In this document: in pieces, positions 51,648 to 64,000 of the stretch
How positions within the stretch are numbered: position 1 is the stretch's first letter
Layout of the letters: every line of letters starts with the position of its first letter
NCBI GenBank assembly: GCA_012295275.1
Contig: CM022668.1
Span: forward strand, 13,040,522 to 13,104,521
Length of the DNA stretch: 64,000 nt
Source of the DNA: Chrysomallon squamiferum
Lineage: Eukaryota; Mollusca; Gastropoda; Neomphalida; Peltospiridae
Direction of reading: 5' to 3'
Position numbers and translations under genes: made by a program
The notes under the pieces: model-generated
Seen by the model: only the letters and a program-made list of their open reading frames with translations
What the model was told of the DNA's origin: nothing
Databases searched by the model: none

Positions 51648-52814
51648 TGCTTGGTTACTTATTTATTTATTTACCTATTTTTTTACTTATTTATTTATTT
51701 ACTTTATTGTTATTTATTTATTTACTTTTATTATTATTTATTTATTTACGTTTTATTTTTTCACTTATTTGTTTTTTTGCTTATACATATGTATATATAT
51801 GTGTGTGTGTGTTTGTGTGTATATATATTTGTATTATATATGTATATATGATTACATACGTATGTATGTATGTATGTATATATGTATTCTAAATGTACAG
51901 ATATATACATAGATGGGGAGGGAGATAGATAGATAGAGAGAAAAAAAATGAAAACTAGCGAAACTGAAGGCATATTTATGTAATAAAAGGGGAAAAAAAG
52001 AAAAAGTAAATAAGTGAATAACTAAATAAGTAAGTAAATAAGTAAATAAATATTAAAATAACATATTTGACTAATACTGATATTCCGAACTTATTCAGTC
52101 TGTTTGTACTTTCAATATACGACCACCGGACTTTGTAAGGAAAAACAAATTCTAAATTTGTAACGTGACGTAGTTTGACAGTTAACAAATAACAAGAGAA
52201 CAAATAACAAGAGTAATATCCAAAACGAGCAAAAGAATTACAACAGTAAAGAGAAATTATCCATTAACGAAAGATGTGTACTATGAAGGTAAGCGATTTT
52301 CTTTTTCTTCGTCTTCTTGATGATTATGATGATGATGATTATTGTTTTTATTATTATTATTATTATTAGTAGTAGTATTATAATTATTATATTCCTTCTT
52401 TGTCTTTTCTTCTTGTTTGTTCACTTTCTTCTTCTTTCTATTTTCTTCTTTTTCTTCTTCTTCTTCTTCTTCTTCTTCTTCTTCTTTTTCTTCTTCCTGT
52501 ATTTTCTTATTATTATTTTAATTAGTATTAAAACTCTGAGCACAATAACGACAGGGAATTTCAAATTTCTCGTATTGAAAATAAAATATTTCAGAGGTTT
52601 TATTCGTTTGATGTTTGCCCCCAGTAAGAATCAGCATATTCTGCAACATAAAGAATTTTATTTCATATTTAGATTGTATTTAGAATTGCTTTATTCACTA
52701 CAACTAAAGTAATTTCAAATTTAAAAACAAACGTAGCTATATTCTTAATCCACAGACGCAGTACAAATATCTATCTATCTACCTACCTACCTACCTACCT
52801 ACCTACCTACCTAC

Positions 52815-52878
<64 letters not shown>

Positions 52879-54836
52879 ATATACGTGTAAAGAAAATAAG
52901 TCAGTTTTTATATTTGTGTTCATTTATTCATTTATTTGTTTGCTTTTTTAGTTCATTCCCCGATCACCGCAACTATCCCTGTTCAAAAGTGCTTCGTACA
53001 GAAACGTCACAATCGAATGTTATCTGCCGAGAGGAGACGGAAACATTAGCCATGGTAACGACACAGTGGCCACGCGGCCCAAGTTCAACATCTTCAAATC
53101 GAAAGGGAGTTACTTACCGACGGGCGACACCGACGAAACTCAACGATGCGGGAACTTTCTGCGCATTCTCAACGACCACCTCACGGAAAAACCCGACAAG
53201 ATGAACATGCTGACGGCCTCCAACGAAGAGAAAATGATATTCATCTCCCTTGACATAAACCGACGAACGCGATCCATGCAGATACACATTCTCGACGCCG
53301 TCAATTTCGACCCGAAAATATTGCCAAGCGACAGAAAGAACATAATTATACGCGCCTACATAACGAAGAAACAGTCGATGTTTTCCCGCTCGAAGCTGTT
53401 TCTGGGGCAACCCGAAGAGGCGCGAATGAAACGCCCTCTCAATTTCAGACATATTGGTGACCACGTGATCAAGAACTACATCCTCCACATTGACTTGTAT
53501 AGGCACTGCAGAAACTCAAACTGTAAAATATTAGTGGGGAAAACTTCAGTCGACTTGAAAATGTTTGAGTCGGTGAATAACATTCTGATGTGGAAGTTTC
53601 TTAAGCCGATTCACGAAACAAAGGCACAGATGACAAAACAGCTGCTGAAATTAATCGGGAACTGCGCATGTCAGTAGAGTGGCAGTTGAACAATCGTCTA
53701 ACTTCGGCAGAAACCTCGCAACCCTTATGGATACAAACTTTTCCTTTAAAGTGTTCCTCAACATTATATAGTATTTATTTTTTTCTATCTTGTTGTAAAA
53801 GTGAGAATGAAAAAGTGAATAACTAGAAAAACTGAAGATTCCATGTACAGTCTTAATCTAAAACGCACTGCTGTTGTTCCTACTGCAGTTGTTATTTATT
53901 TTTATTTGTTTTTGTTTATTTATGTTACTCGACAGGAGCTTTTGTAAATAAAAAATTCTACAGTAAAGTTATTTTACATTATTATTATTCGTATTATTAT
54001 TATTATTTCCCCTCTTTCTTCACGTGTCGAAAAGATCATTACAGACTAAGCAACCAAAATAATTTGGATCATTCCCTTCTGCTACTACTATAAGAACAGA
54101 AAACTACCAAAACAGTTCTACTTTTATTTCCGCTACTACTGCAACTACCACAGCAGCAACTACTACACTGCAACTACTATTGCTACAACAGCACTACTGC
54201 AATTACTATACAGGTACTGCAACTACTGCTACTACTATTACCACTATCAACCACTACTATTACAACTGTTACTACTACTACTACCCTATAATTAAAACTA
54301 CAAATACTACTTCTACTGCTATTACTAAAACTTTTACTATTATTCTTCGTCTATAATTACTATTACTGCTACATCTCCTGTTCCAAGTATTGCTCTTTAT
54401 TTACACAACCAATACAACTACTACTACTCTTACAGTTTCGACTGTAACAACTACAAAAACAACATCTTCAGAACTACTGCAAAAATCATTACTACGACTA
54501 CAACTACTACACTAGCAGTGCTTCTACAACAGTAACTATTACTACTGCCACTACATTGCAACTACTGCTACTACTACAACTAGTGCTACAACTACAACTA
54601 CAACTACAGTACTACAATTACTATTACAGCTACAGCTATTACTATTGCAGTAACAACAACAATGAGACTATTACTGCTACTACTTCGACTGCGGTACTGC
54701 GACTATCACCACTATTCGTATGGAAGATAGTATTATCAGATAATAGCAAGTCCTGTTAATAAAAGCAGAAACAAGTACAGAAAGAGCAGAAAAACAAATA
54801 AATAAATAAATAAATAAATAAGTAAATAAATAAATA
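49996..54836 (+). repeat. Tandem segmental duplication, unit 2 (about 4841 bp)
   Basis: Same order as unit 1, starting AAGACCATTGTG after the AAAT run. The intron of the C2 gene carries (CTAC)n before (CTAT)n, unlike unit 1. Confidence 0.92.
52274..53677 (+). CDS. Single C2-domain protein, array copy 2
   Basis: Exons 52274-52288 and 52952-53677, 246 residues. Same splice sites and phases as copy 1. Distinguishing residues are N for K in GDGNISHG, a Cys in DETQRCGNF and Thr in KAQMTKQLL. It shares CRNSNC with copy 1. AATAAA at 53947. The intron carries a (CTT)n tract and a (CTAC)n/(CTAT)n tract. Confidence 0.85.
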
Positions 54837-54892
54837 AAGACCATTGTGATGATTCAGTTTAAAATTAGATTATTTAATGGTTTGCTAACGTA

Positions 54893-54940
<48 letters not shown>

Positions 54941-55804
54941 CTAAAGCTAAACAAAAACTAAACAAGCAAAAAAAAGCAACAACAACAATAAAAAACACAC
55001 CATAAAATAAAATAAACAACAACAATAAAAGAAAAAGCCTGAATACAGAAATAAGCAACGAATTATCAGTAACAACGAGCAAATCGTTTAATGCCATATA
55101 AACAGCATAAATGAATTTCAAAATATATTAAAATATTATTTTTACTGATATATTCTTCTTTTTTGCGTTTTAAACTTTTAACAGAAACATTGCAAACTGA
55201 GAGCTAATTTTTTTTACTCTGCACGATTTATAAACTGTCCTGGAGTGTTTTAAAATTAATTATTTTCAAACGTAATCTTTATATTCGTTGTTTTCTTGGT
55301 TTCCTCCTTCTACTTTTTTTTAAATTTTAAATTCAGTATTTAATCAGTTTTATAGTTTAATTCCTTTTTCTTTTTTCTTTTCTATTTTTCAAAATAATGG
55401 ACTGCGATAAAAAGAACATCTATTTTCAGTGTACGTTCATTTCACATTTCCCACAATCACGCTGATATTAATGATTGCAAATAAACATGTTCGACTTAAA
55501 TAAACATAATGTGATGGTCATCACCATGGTGAGGTGAATTTTCAAAAAGAAAGACGCGCTGAACTGTGATTAACAAATTTCAAAAATGTACAAGCGAGAT
55601 AATAAGATATGAAACACAGTTTTGTGTTCGTTTATTCACCGAGTGAATAAATACTGATTCTGAGATACACTGACACATGTACACACCGACAAACACACGC
55701 ACACGGACAGAAACACATACACACAGACATAGACACACAAATACACACAAACACACAAATATACACACAGACACAAGCACACATACACAGTCACACACAC
55801 ACAA

Positions 55805-55841
<37 letters not shown>

Positions 55842-56449
55842 AACTTACATATAAAAATTTGTTTTGTAGAATAATAATAGTATCAGTTATCAGTTAACAG
55901 CAAGTATTCTTTTACTACCCCGCCACGTGCACCACGCAATATAAACTGCATTTTTGTGTGTGTATGTGCGTGGTATGTATCTGAGTGTGTGAGTGTGTAT
56001 GAGTGAGTGTGTATATGTGTATGTTTAAATTAATGATGACCATGATAAATAAATAAAGTAGTTATATAAATACACAACAACAACAACAATTACTACTACC
56101 ACAACCACCATTACTATTATTATTATTGTTGTTGTTGTTGTTATTGTTATTATTTTTATTATTGTCATTATTATTACTGTTGTTGTTATTATTACTCTTG
56201 TTATTGTTATTATTATTGTTGTTATTGTTAATATTACTGTTGTTATTATATTATTATTGTTATTGTTATTATTATTATTTATATTATTATTGTTATTATT
56301 GTTGCTGGTGTTATTATTATTATTATTATTATTGTTATTGTTATTATTATTATTTATATTATTATTATTGTTATAATTGTTATTATTACTATTAGTATTA
56401 TTATTGTTGTAATTGTTATTATTATTGTTATTATATTATTATTATTATT

Positions 56450-56490
<41 letters not shown>

Positions 56491-57475
56491 TATTAAATGA
56501 AACTGTATTCCACTGTCTCCGGAGTAACATGTCAATATTCTGTATCCATGGAGATATGAAAAAATCTATTTCCGAATTTATATACATCAAATATAACAAC
56601 TGCACCAGTAATTTCATCTTGTCTCTTGATTTCTTTCCTTCTTTCTTTCCTTCTTTCTTTCTTTGCTTGGTTACTTATTTATTTATTTACATATTTTTTT
56701 ACTTATTTATTTATTTACTTTATTGTTATTTATTTATTTACTTTTATCATTATTTATTTATTTACGTTTTATTTTTTCACTTATTTGTTTTTTTGCTTAT
56801 AAATATGTATATATATGTGTGTGTGTGTTTGAGTGTATATATATTTGTATTATATATGTATATATGATTACATATGTATGTATGTATGTATGTATATATG
56901 TATTCTAAATGTACAGATATATACATAGATGGGGAGGGAGATAGAGAGATAGAGAGAAAAAAAATGGAAAACTAGCGAAACTGAAGGCATATTTATGTAA
57001 TAAAAGGGGAAAAAAAGAAAAAGTAAATAAGTGAATAACTAAATAAGTAAGTAAATAAGTAAGTAAATAAGTAAATAAATATTAAAATAACATATTTGAC
57101 TAATACTGATATTCCGAACTTATTCAGTCTGTTTGTACTTTCAATATACGACCACCGGACTTTGTAAGGAAAAACAAATTCTAAATTTGTAACGTGACGT
57201 AGTTTGACAGTTAACAAATAACAAGAGAACAAATAACAAGAGTAATATCCAAAACGAGCAAAAGAATTACAACAGTAAAGAGAAATTATCCATTAACGAA
57301 AGATGTGTACTATGAAGGTAAGCGATTTTCTTTTTATTCGTCTTCTTGATGATTATGATGATGATGATTATTGTTTTTATTATTATTATTATTAGTAGTA
57401 GTAGTATTATAATTATTATATTCCTTCTTTGTCTTTTCTTCTTGTTTGTTCACTTTCTTCTTCTTTCTATTTTCT

Positions 57476-57507
<32 letters not shown>

Positions 57508-57871
57508 TTCCTGTATTTTCTTCTTATTATTTTAATTAGTATTAAAACTCTGAACACAATAACGACAAGGGATTTCAAATTTCTCGTATTGAAAATAAAA
57601 TATTTCAGAGATTTTATTCGTTTGATGTTTGCCCCCAGTAAGAATCAGCATATTCTGCAACATAAAGAATTCTATTTCATATTTAGATTGTATTTAGAAT
57701 TGCTTTATTCACTACAACTAAAGTAATTTCAAATTTAAAAACAAGCTACATTCTTAAACAATACTGACGCAATACAAATATGTATCTCTCTATCTATTAT
57801 CTATTATCTATCTATCTACCTACCTACCTACCTACCTACCTACCTACCTACCTACCTACCTACCTACCTAC

Positions 57872-57931
<60 letters not shown>

Positions 57932-59871
57932 ATATACGTATAATGAAAATAAGCCAGTTTTTATATTTGTGTTCATTTATTCATTTATTTGTTTATTTTT
58001 TTTAGTTCATTCCCCGATCACCGCAACTATCCCTGTTCAAAAGTGCTTCGTACAGAAACGTCACAATCGAATGCTATCTGCCGAGAGGAGACGGAAAAAT
58101 TAGCCATGGTAACGACACAGTGGCCACGCGGCCCAAGTTCAACATCTTCAAATCGAAAGGGAGTTACTTACCCACGGGCGACACCGACGAAACTCAACGA
58201 CGCGGGAACTTTCTGCGCATTCTCAACGACCACCTCACGGAAAAACCCGACAAGATGAACATGCTGACGGCTTCCAACGAAGAGAAAATGATATTCATCT
58301 CCCTTGACATAAACCGACGAACGCGATCCATGCAGATACACATTCTCGACGCCGTCAATTTCGACCCGAAAATATTGCCAAGCGACAGAAAGAACATAAT
58401 TATACGCGCCTACATAACGAAGAAACAGTCGATGTTTTCCCGCTCGAAGCTGTTTCTGGGGCAACCCGAAGAGGCGCGAATGAAACGCCCTCTCAATTTC
58501 AGACATATTGGTGACCACGTGATCAAGAACTACATCCTCCACATTGACTTGTATAGGCACTGCAAAAACTCAAACTGTAAAATATTAGTGGGGAAAACTT
58601 CAGTTGACTTGAAAATGTTTGAGTCGGTGAATAACATTCTGATGTGGAAGTTTCTTAAGCCGATTCACGAAACAAAGGCACAGATGGCAAAACAGCTGCT
58701 GAAATTAATCGGGAACTGCGCATGTCAGTAGAGTGGCTCTTGAACAATCGTCTAACATCGACAGAAACCTCGCAACCCTTAAGGATACAAACTTTTCCTT
58801 AAAGTGTTCCTCAACATTATATAGTATTTATTTTTTTCTATCTTGTTGTAAAAGTGAGAATGAAAAAGTGAATAACTAGAGAAAGTGAAGATTCCATGTA
58901 CAGTCTTAATCTAAAACGCACTGCTGTTGTTCCTACTGCAGTTGTTATTTATTTTTATTTGTTTTTGTTTATTTATGTTACTCGACAGGAGCTTTTGTAA
59001 ATAAAAAATTCTACAGTAAAGTTATTTTACATTATTATTATTCGTATTATTATTATTATTATTATTATTATTTCCCCTCTTTCTTCACGTGTCGAAAAGA
59101 TCATTACAGACTAAGTAACCAAAATAATTTGGATCATTCCCTTCTGCTACTACTATAAGAACAGAAAACTACCAAAACAGTTTTACTTTTATTGCCGCTA
59201 CGACTGCAACTACCACAACAACAACTACTACACTGCAACTACTTTTGCTACCAATACTACAACAGCACTACTGCAATTACTTTACAGCTACTGCAACTAC
59301 TGTGACAACTATTACCACTACTATCAACCACTGCTATTACAACTGTTACTACTACATTATAAGTAAAACTACAAATACTACTTCTACTGCTAATACTAAA
59401 ACTTTTACTATTACTCTTCGTCTATAATTACTACATCTTCTGTTCCAAGTATTGCTCTTTATTTACACAACCAATACAACTACTACTACTACTCTTACAG
59501 TTTCGACTGTAACAACTACAAAAACAACATCTTCAGAACTACTGCAAACATCATTACTACGACTACAACTACTACACTAGCAGTGCTTCTACAACAGTAA
59601 CTATTACTACTGCCACTACATTGCAACTACTGCTACTACTACAACTAGTGCTACACTGCTACTACCACAACTACAACTACAGTACTACAATTACTATTAC
59701 AGCTACAGCTATTACTATTGCAGTAACAACAACAATGAGACTATTACTGCTACTACTTCGACTGCGGTACTGCGACTATCACCACTATTCGTATGGAAGA
59801 TAGTATTATCAGATAATAGCAAGTCCTGTTAATAAAAGCAGAAACAAATACAGAAAGAGCAGAAAAACAAA

Positions 59872-59909
<38 letters not shown>
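54837..59909 (+). repeat. Tandem segmental duplication, unit 3 (about 5073 bp)
   Basis: Longest unit. The triplet array (about 56080-56490) has grown and the CA block is longer. It lacks about 45 bp just after the TATAAA (from GGAAAAAGAACATAGTCC onward) that the other units keep. Confidence 0.92.
57303..58731 (+). CDS. Single C2-domain protein, array copy 3
   Basis: Exons 57303-57317 and 58006-58731, 246 residues. Its last 203 residues are identical to copy 4, including the derived CKNSNC, so these two are the most recent pair. AATAAA at 59000. Intact frame and splice sites. Confidence 0.85.
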
Positions 59910-59910
<1 letters not shown>

Positions 59911-59965
59911 AGACCATTGTGATGATTCAGTTTAAAATTAGATTATTTAATGGTTTACTAATGTA

Positions 59966-60007
<42 letters not shown>

Positions 60008-60834
60008 CTAAAGCTAAACAAAAACTAAACAAGCAAAATAAAAGCAACAACAACAATAAAAAACACACCCTAAAATAAAATAAACAACAACAATAAAAGA
60101 AAAAGCCTAAATACAGAAATAAGCAACGAATTATCATTAACAACAAGCAAATCGTTTAATGCCATATAAACAGCGTAAATGAATTTCAAAATATATTAAA
60201 ATATTATTTTTACTGATATATTCTTCTTTTTTGCGTTTTAAACTTTTAACACAAACATTGCAAACTGAGAGCTAATTTTTTTTTACTCTGCACGATTTAT
60301 AAACTGTCCTGGAGTGTTTTAAAATTATTTATTTTCAAACGTAGTCTTTATATTCGTTGTTTTCTTGGTTTCCTCCTTCTACTTTTTTTAATTTTTAAAT
60401 TCAGTATTTAATCAGTTTTATAGTTTAATTCCTTTTTCTTTTTTCTTTTCTATTTTTCAAAATAATGGACTGCGATAAAAAGAACATCTGTTTTCAGTGT
60501 ACGTTCATTTCACATTTCCCACAATCACGCTGATATTAATGATTGCAAATAAACATGTTCGACTTAAATAAACATAATGTGATGGTCATCACCATGGTGA
60601 GGTGAGTTTTCAAACAGAAAGACACGCTGAACTGTGATTAACAAATTTTAAAAATGTACAAGCGAGATAATAAGATATGAAATACAGTTTTATGTTCGTT
60701 TATTCACTGAGTGAATAAATATTGATTCTGAGATACACTGACACATGTACACACCGACAAACACACGCACACGGACAGAAACAGATACACAAATACACAC
60801 AAATATACACACAGAGACAAGCACACATACAAAG

Positions 60835-60867
<33 letters not shown>

Positions 60868-61312
60868 AACTTACATATACAAATTTGTTTTGTAGAATAA
60901 TAATAGTATCAGTTATCAGTTAACAGCAAGTATTCTTTTACTACCCCGCCACGTGCACCACGCAATATAAACTGGAAAAAGAACATAGTCCTGTTCCTTG
61001 TTATTATACGTGGATCTGTTTTTTTTGTGTGTGTGTCTGTGCGTGGTACGTATGTGAGTGTGTGAGTGTGTATATGTGTATGTTTAAATTAATGATGACC
61101 ATGATAAATAAATAAACTAGTTATGTAAATACACAACAACAACAACAACAACAACAACTACTACTACTACTACCACAACCACCACCACCACCACTACTAC
61201 TATTATTGTTGTTGTTGTTATTATTGTTATTATTACTATTATTGTTATTATTGTTGTTGTTGTTGTTGTTGTTATTATTGTTTTTGTTGTTGTTGTTGTT
61301 GTTGTTATTATT

Positions 61313-61362
<50 letters not shown>

Positions 61363-62570
61363 TAAAATGAAACTGTATTCCACTGTCTCCTGAGTAACAT
61401 GTCAATATTCTGTATCCATGGAGATATGAAAAAATCTATTTCCGAATTTATATACATCAAATATAACAACTGCACCAGTAATTTCATCTTGTCTCTTGAT
61501 TTCTTTCCTTCTTTCTTTCTTTCTTTCTTTCTTTCTTTGCTTGGTTACTTATTTATTTATTTACCTATTTTTTTACACTTATTTATTTATTTACTTTATT
61601 GTTATTTATTTATTTACTTTTATTATTATTTATTTATTTACGTTTTATTTTTTCACTTATTTGTTTTTTTGCTTATACATATGTATATATATGTGTGTGT
61701 GTGTTTGTGTGTATATATATTTGTATTATATATGTATATATGATTACATATGTATGTATGTATGTATGTATATATGTATTCTAAATGTACAGATATATAC
61801 ATAGATGGGGAGGGAGATAGAGAGATAGAGAGAAAAAAATGGAAAACTAGCGAAACTGAAGGCTTATTTATGTAATAAAAGGGGAAAAAAAGAAAAAGTA
61901 AATAAATGAATAACTAAATAAGTAAGTAAATAAGTAAATAAATATTAAAATAACATATTTGACTAATACTGATATTCCGAACTTATTCAGTCTGTTTGTA
62001 CTTTCAATATACGACCACCGGACTTTGTAAGGAAAAACAAATTCTAAATTTGTAACGTGACGTAGTTTGACAGTTAACAAATAACAAGAGAACAAATAAC
62101 AAGAGTAATATCCAAAACGAGCAAAAGAATTACAACAGTAAAGAGAAATTATCCATTAACGAAAGATGTGTACTATGAAGGTAAGCGATTTTCTTTTTAT
62201 TCGTCTTCTTGATGATTATGATGATGATGATTATTGTTTTTATTATTATTATTATTATTAGTAGTAGTATTATAATTATTATATTCCTTCTTTGTCTTTT
62301 CTTCTTGTTTCTAGTTTCTTCTTTTTCTTCTTCTTCTTCTTCTTCTTCCTGTATTTTCTTCTTATTATTTTAATTAGTATTAAAACTCTGAACACAATAA
62401 TGATAGGGGATTTCAAATCAGCATATTCTGCAACATAAAGAATTCTATTTTATATTTAGATTGTATTTAGAATTGCTTTATTCACTACAACTAAAGTAAT
62501 TTCAAATTTAAAAACAAGCTACATTCTTAAACAATACTGACGCAATACAAATATGTATCTATCTATCTAT

Positions 62571-62607
<37 letters not shown>

Positions 62608-64000
62608 CCTACCTACCTACCTACCTACCTACCTACCTACCTATCTATCTATCTATCTATCTATCTATACGTATAATGAAAATAAGTCAGTTTTTATATT
62701 TGTGTTCATTTATTCATTTATTTGTTTATTTTTTTTAGTTCATTCCCCGATCACCGCAACTATCCCTGTTCAAAAGTGCTTCGTACAGAAACGTCACAAT
62801 CGAATGCTATCTGCCGAGAGGAGACGGAAAAATTAGCCATGGTAACGACACAGTGGCCACGCGGCCCAAGTTCAACATCTTCAAATCGAAAGGGAGTTAC
62901 TTACCCACGGGCGACACCGACGAAACTCAACGACGCGGGAACTTTCTGCGCATTCTCAACGACCACCTCACGGAAAAACCCGACAAGATGAACATGCTGA
63001 CGGCTTCCAACGAAGAGAAAATGATATTCATCTCCCTTGACATAAACCGACGAACGCGATCCATGCAGATACACATTCTCGACGCCGTCAATTTCGACCC
63101 GAAAATATTGCCAAGCGACAGAAAGAACATAATTATACGCGCCTACATAACGAAGAAACAGTCGATGTTTTCCCGCTCGAAGCTGTTTCTGGGGCAACCC
63201 GAAGAGGCGCGAATGAAACGCCCTCTCAATTTCAGACATATTGGTGACCACGTGATCAAGAACTACATTCTCCACATTGACTTGTATAGGCACTGCAAAA
63301 ACTCAAACTGTAAAATATTAGTGGGGAAAACTTCAGTTGACTTGAAAATGTTTGAGTCGGTGAATAACATTCTGATGTGGAAGTTTCTTAAGCCGATTCA
63401 CGAAACAAAGGCACAGATGGCAAAACAGCTACTGAAATTAATCGGGAACTGCGCATGTCAGTAGAGTGGCTCTTGAACAATCGTCTAACATCGACAGAAA
63501 CCTCGCAACCCTTAAGGATACAAACTTTTCCTTAAAGTGTTCCTCAACATTATATAGTATTTATTTTTTTCTATCTTGTTGTAAAAGTGAGAATGAAAAA
63601 GTGAATAACTAGAAAAACTGAAGATTCCATGTACAGTCTTAATCTAAAACGCACTGTTGTTGTTCCTAATGCAGTTGTTATTTATTTTTATTTTTTTGTT
63701 TGTTTATTTATGTTACTCGACAGGAGCTTTGGAAATAAAAAATTATACAGTAAAGTTATTTTACATTATTATTATTATTATTATTATTATTTCCCCTCTT
63801 TCTTCACGTGTCGAAAACATCATTACAGACTAAGTAACCAAAATGATTTGGATCATTCCCTTCTGCTACTACTATAAGAACAGAAAACTACCAAAACAGT
63901 TTTACTTTTATTGCCGCTACGACTGCAACTACCACAACAACAACTACTACACTGCAACTACTTTTGCTACCAATACTACAACAGCACTACTACAATTACT
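59910..64000 (+). repeat. Tandem segmental duplication, unit 4 (cut by window edge)
   Basis: Same layout. It lacks about 75 bp of the C2 gene intron (near 62419, joined AAAT|CAGCATATTC). It stops at the window edge inside the ACT-triplet tail, so whether more units follow is unknown. Confidence 0.9.
62166..63464 (+). CDS. Single C2-domain protein, array copy 4
   Basis: Exons 62166-62180 and 62739-63464, 246 residues. Differences from copy 3 in exon 2 are synonymous (for example CTG to CTA near 63431). The intron is shorter through a deletion of about 75 bp. AATAAA at 63734. Confidence 0.85.

Overview
The window reads as nuclear DNA of an animal, most likely a mollusc or another lophotrochozoan. 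The genes are broken by GT-AG introns, the spacers are AT-rich and crowded with very long microsatellites, and none of the prokaryotic signals (tight operons, Shine-Dalgarno sites) is present. The phylum is an inference from gene content (animal-type D-serine dehydratase, a BTB protein without a MATH domain, lineage-specific tandem families), not something the sequence proves.

Layout. 143-248 (+) is the last coding exon of an unidentified gene that enters from the left. 249-7290 is AT-rich spacer with a degenerate TTGATAAT repeat, tRNA B-box-like repeats and a well-formed 351-bp pogo/Tigger-like MITE (6865-7215). 7295-20466 (-) is an eight-exon gene for a D-serine dehydratase / D-threonine-aldolase-like protein (copy A). 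20467-34420 is spacer with minisatellites and no gene I can recognise. 34421-40222 (-) is a nine-exon paralogue (copy B). 40223-43775 is spacer with a possible promoter/5'UTR exon of copy B and a triplicated CTCF-core-like motif. 43776-45016 (-) is a two-exon BTB/BACK protein with a cysteine-rich tail. From 45241 to the right edge lie four head-to-tail copies of a roughly 4.8-5.1 kb unit. Each carries one two-exon gene (+) for a 246-residue protein with a single C2-like domain.

Most notable. (1) The two dehydratase copies share almost every splice position and phase but have diverged in catalysis. Copy A has an intact frame but lacks both the PLP lysine (RPHVR instead of RPHxK) and the zinc cysteine (YPYH-A-G instead of YPYH-S-C), so it looks like a pseudoenzyme. 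Copy B keeps both residues but has a one-base deletion in its first coding exon and needs a GC-AG intron. (2) The C2 array is recent: copies 3 and 4 are identical over the last 203 residues. Its unit junctions fall in an AAAT microsatellite, and each gene starts in a 15-nt coding micro-exon that a plain ORF scan misses.

All gene models come from splice-site reading and paralogue comparison by eye. No search or transcript evidence was available.
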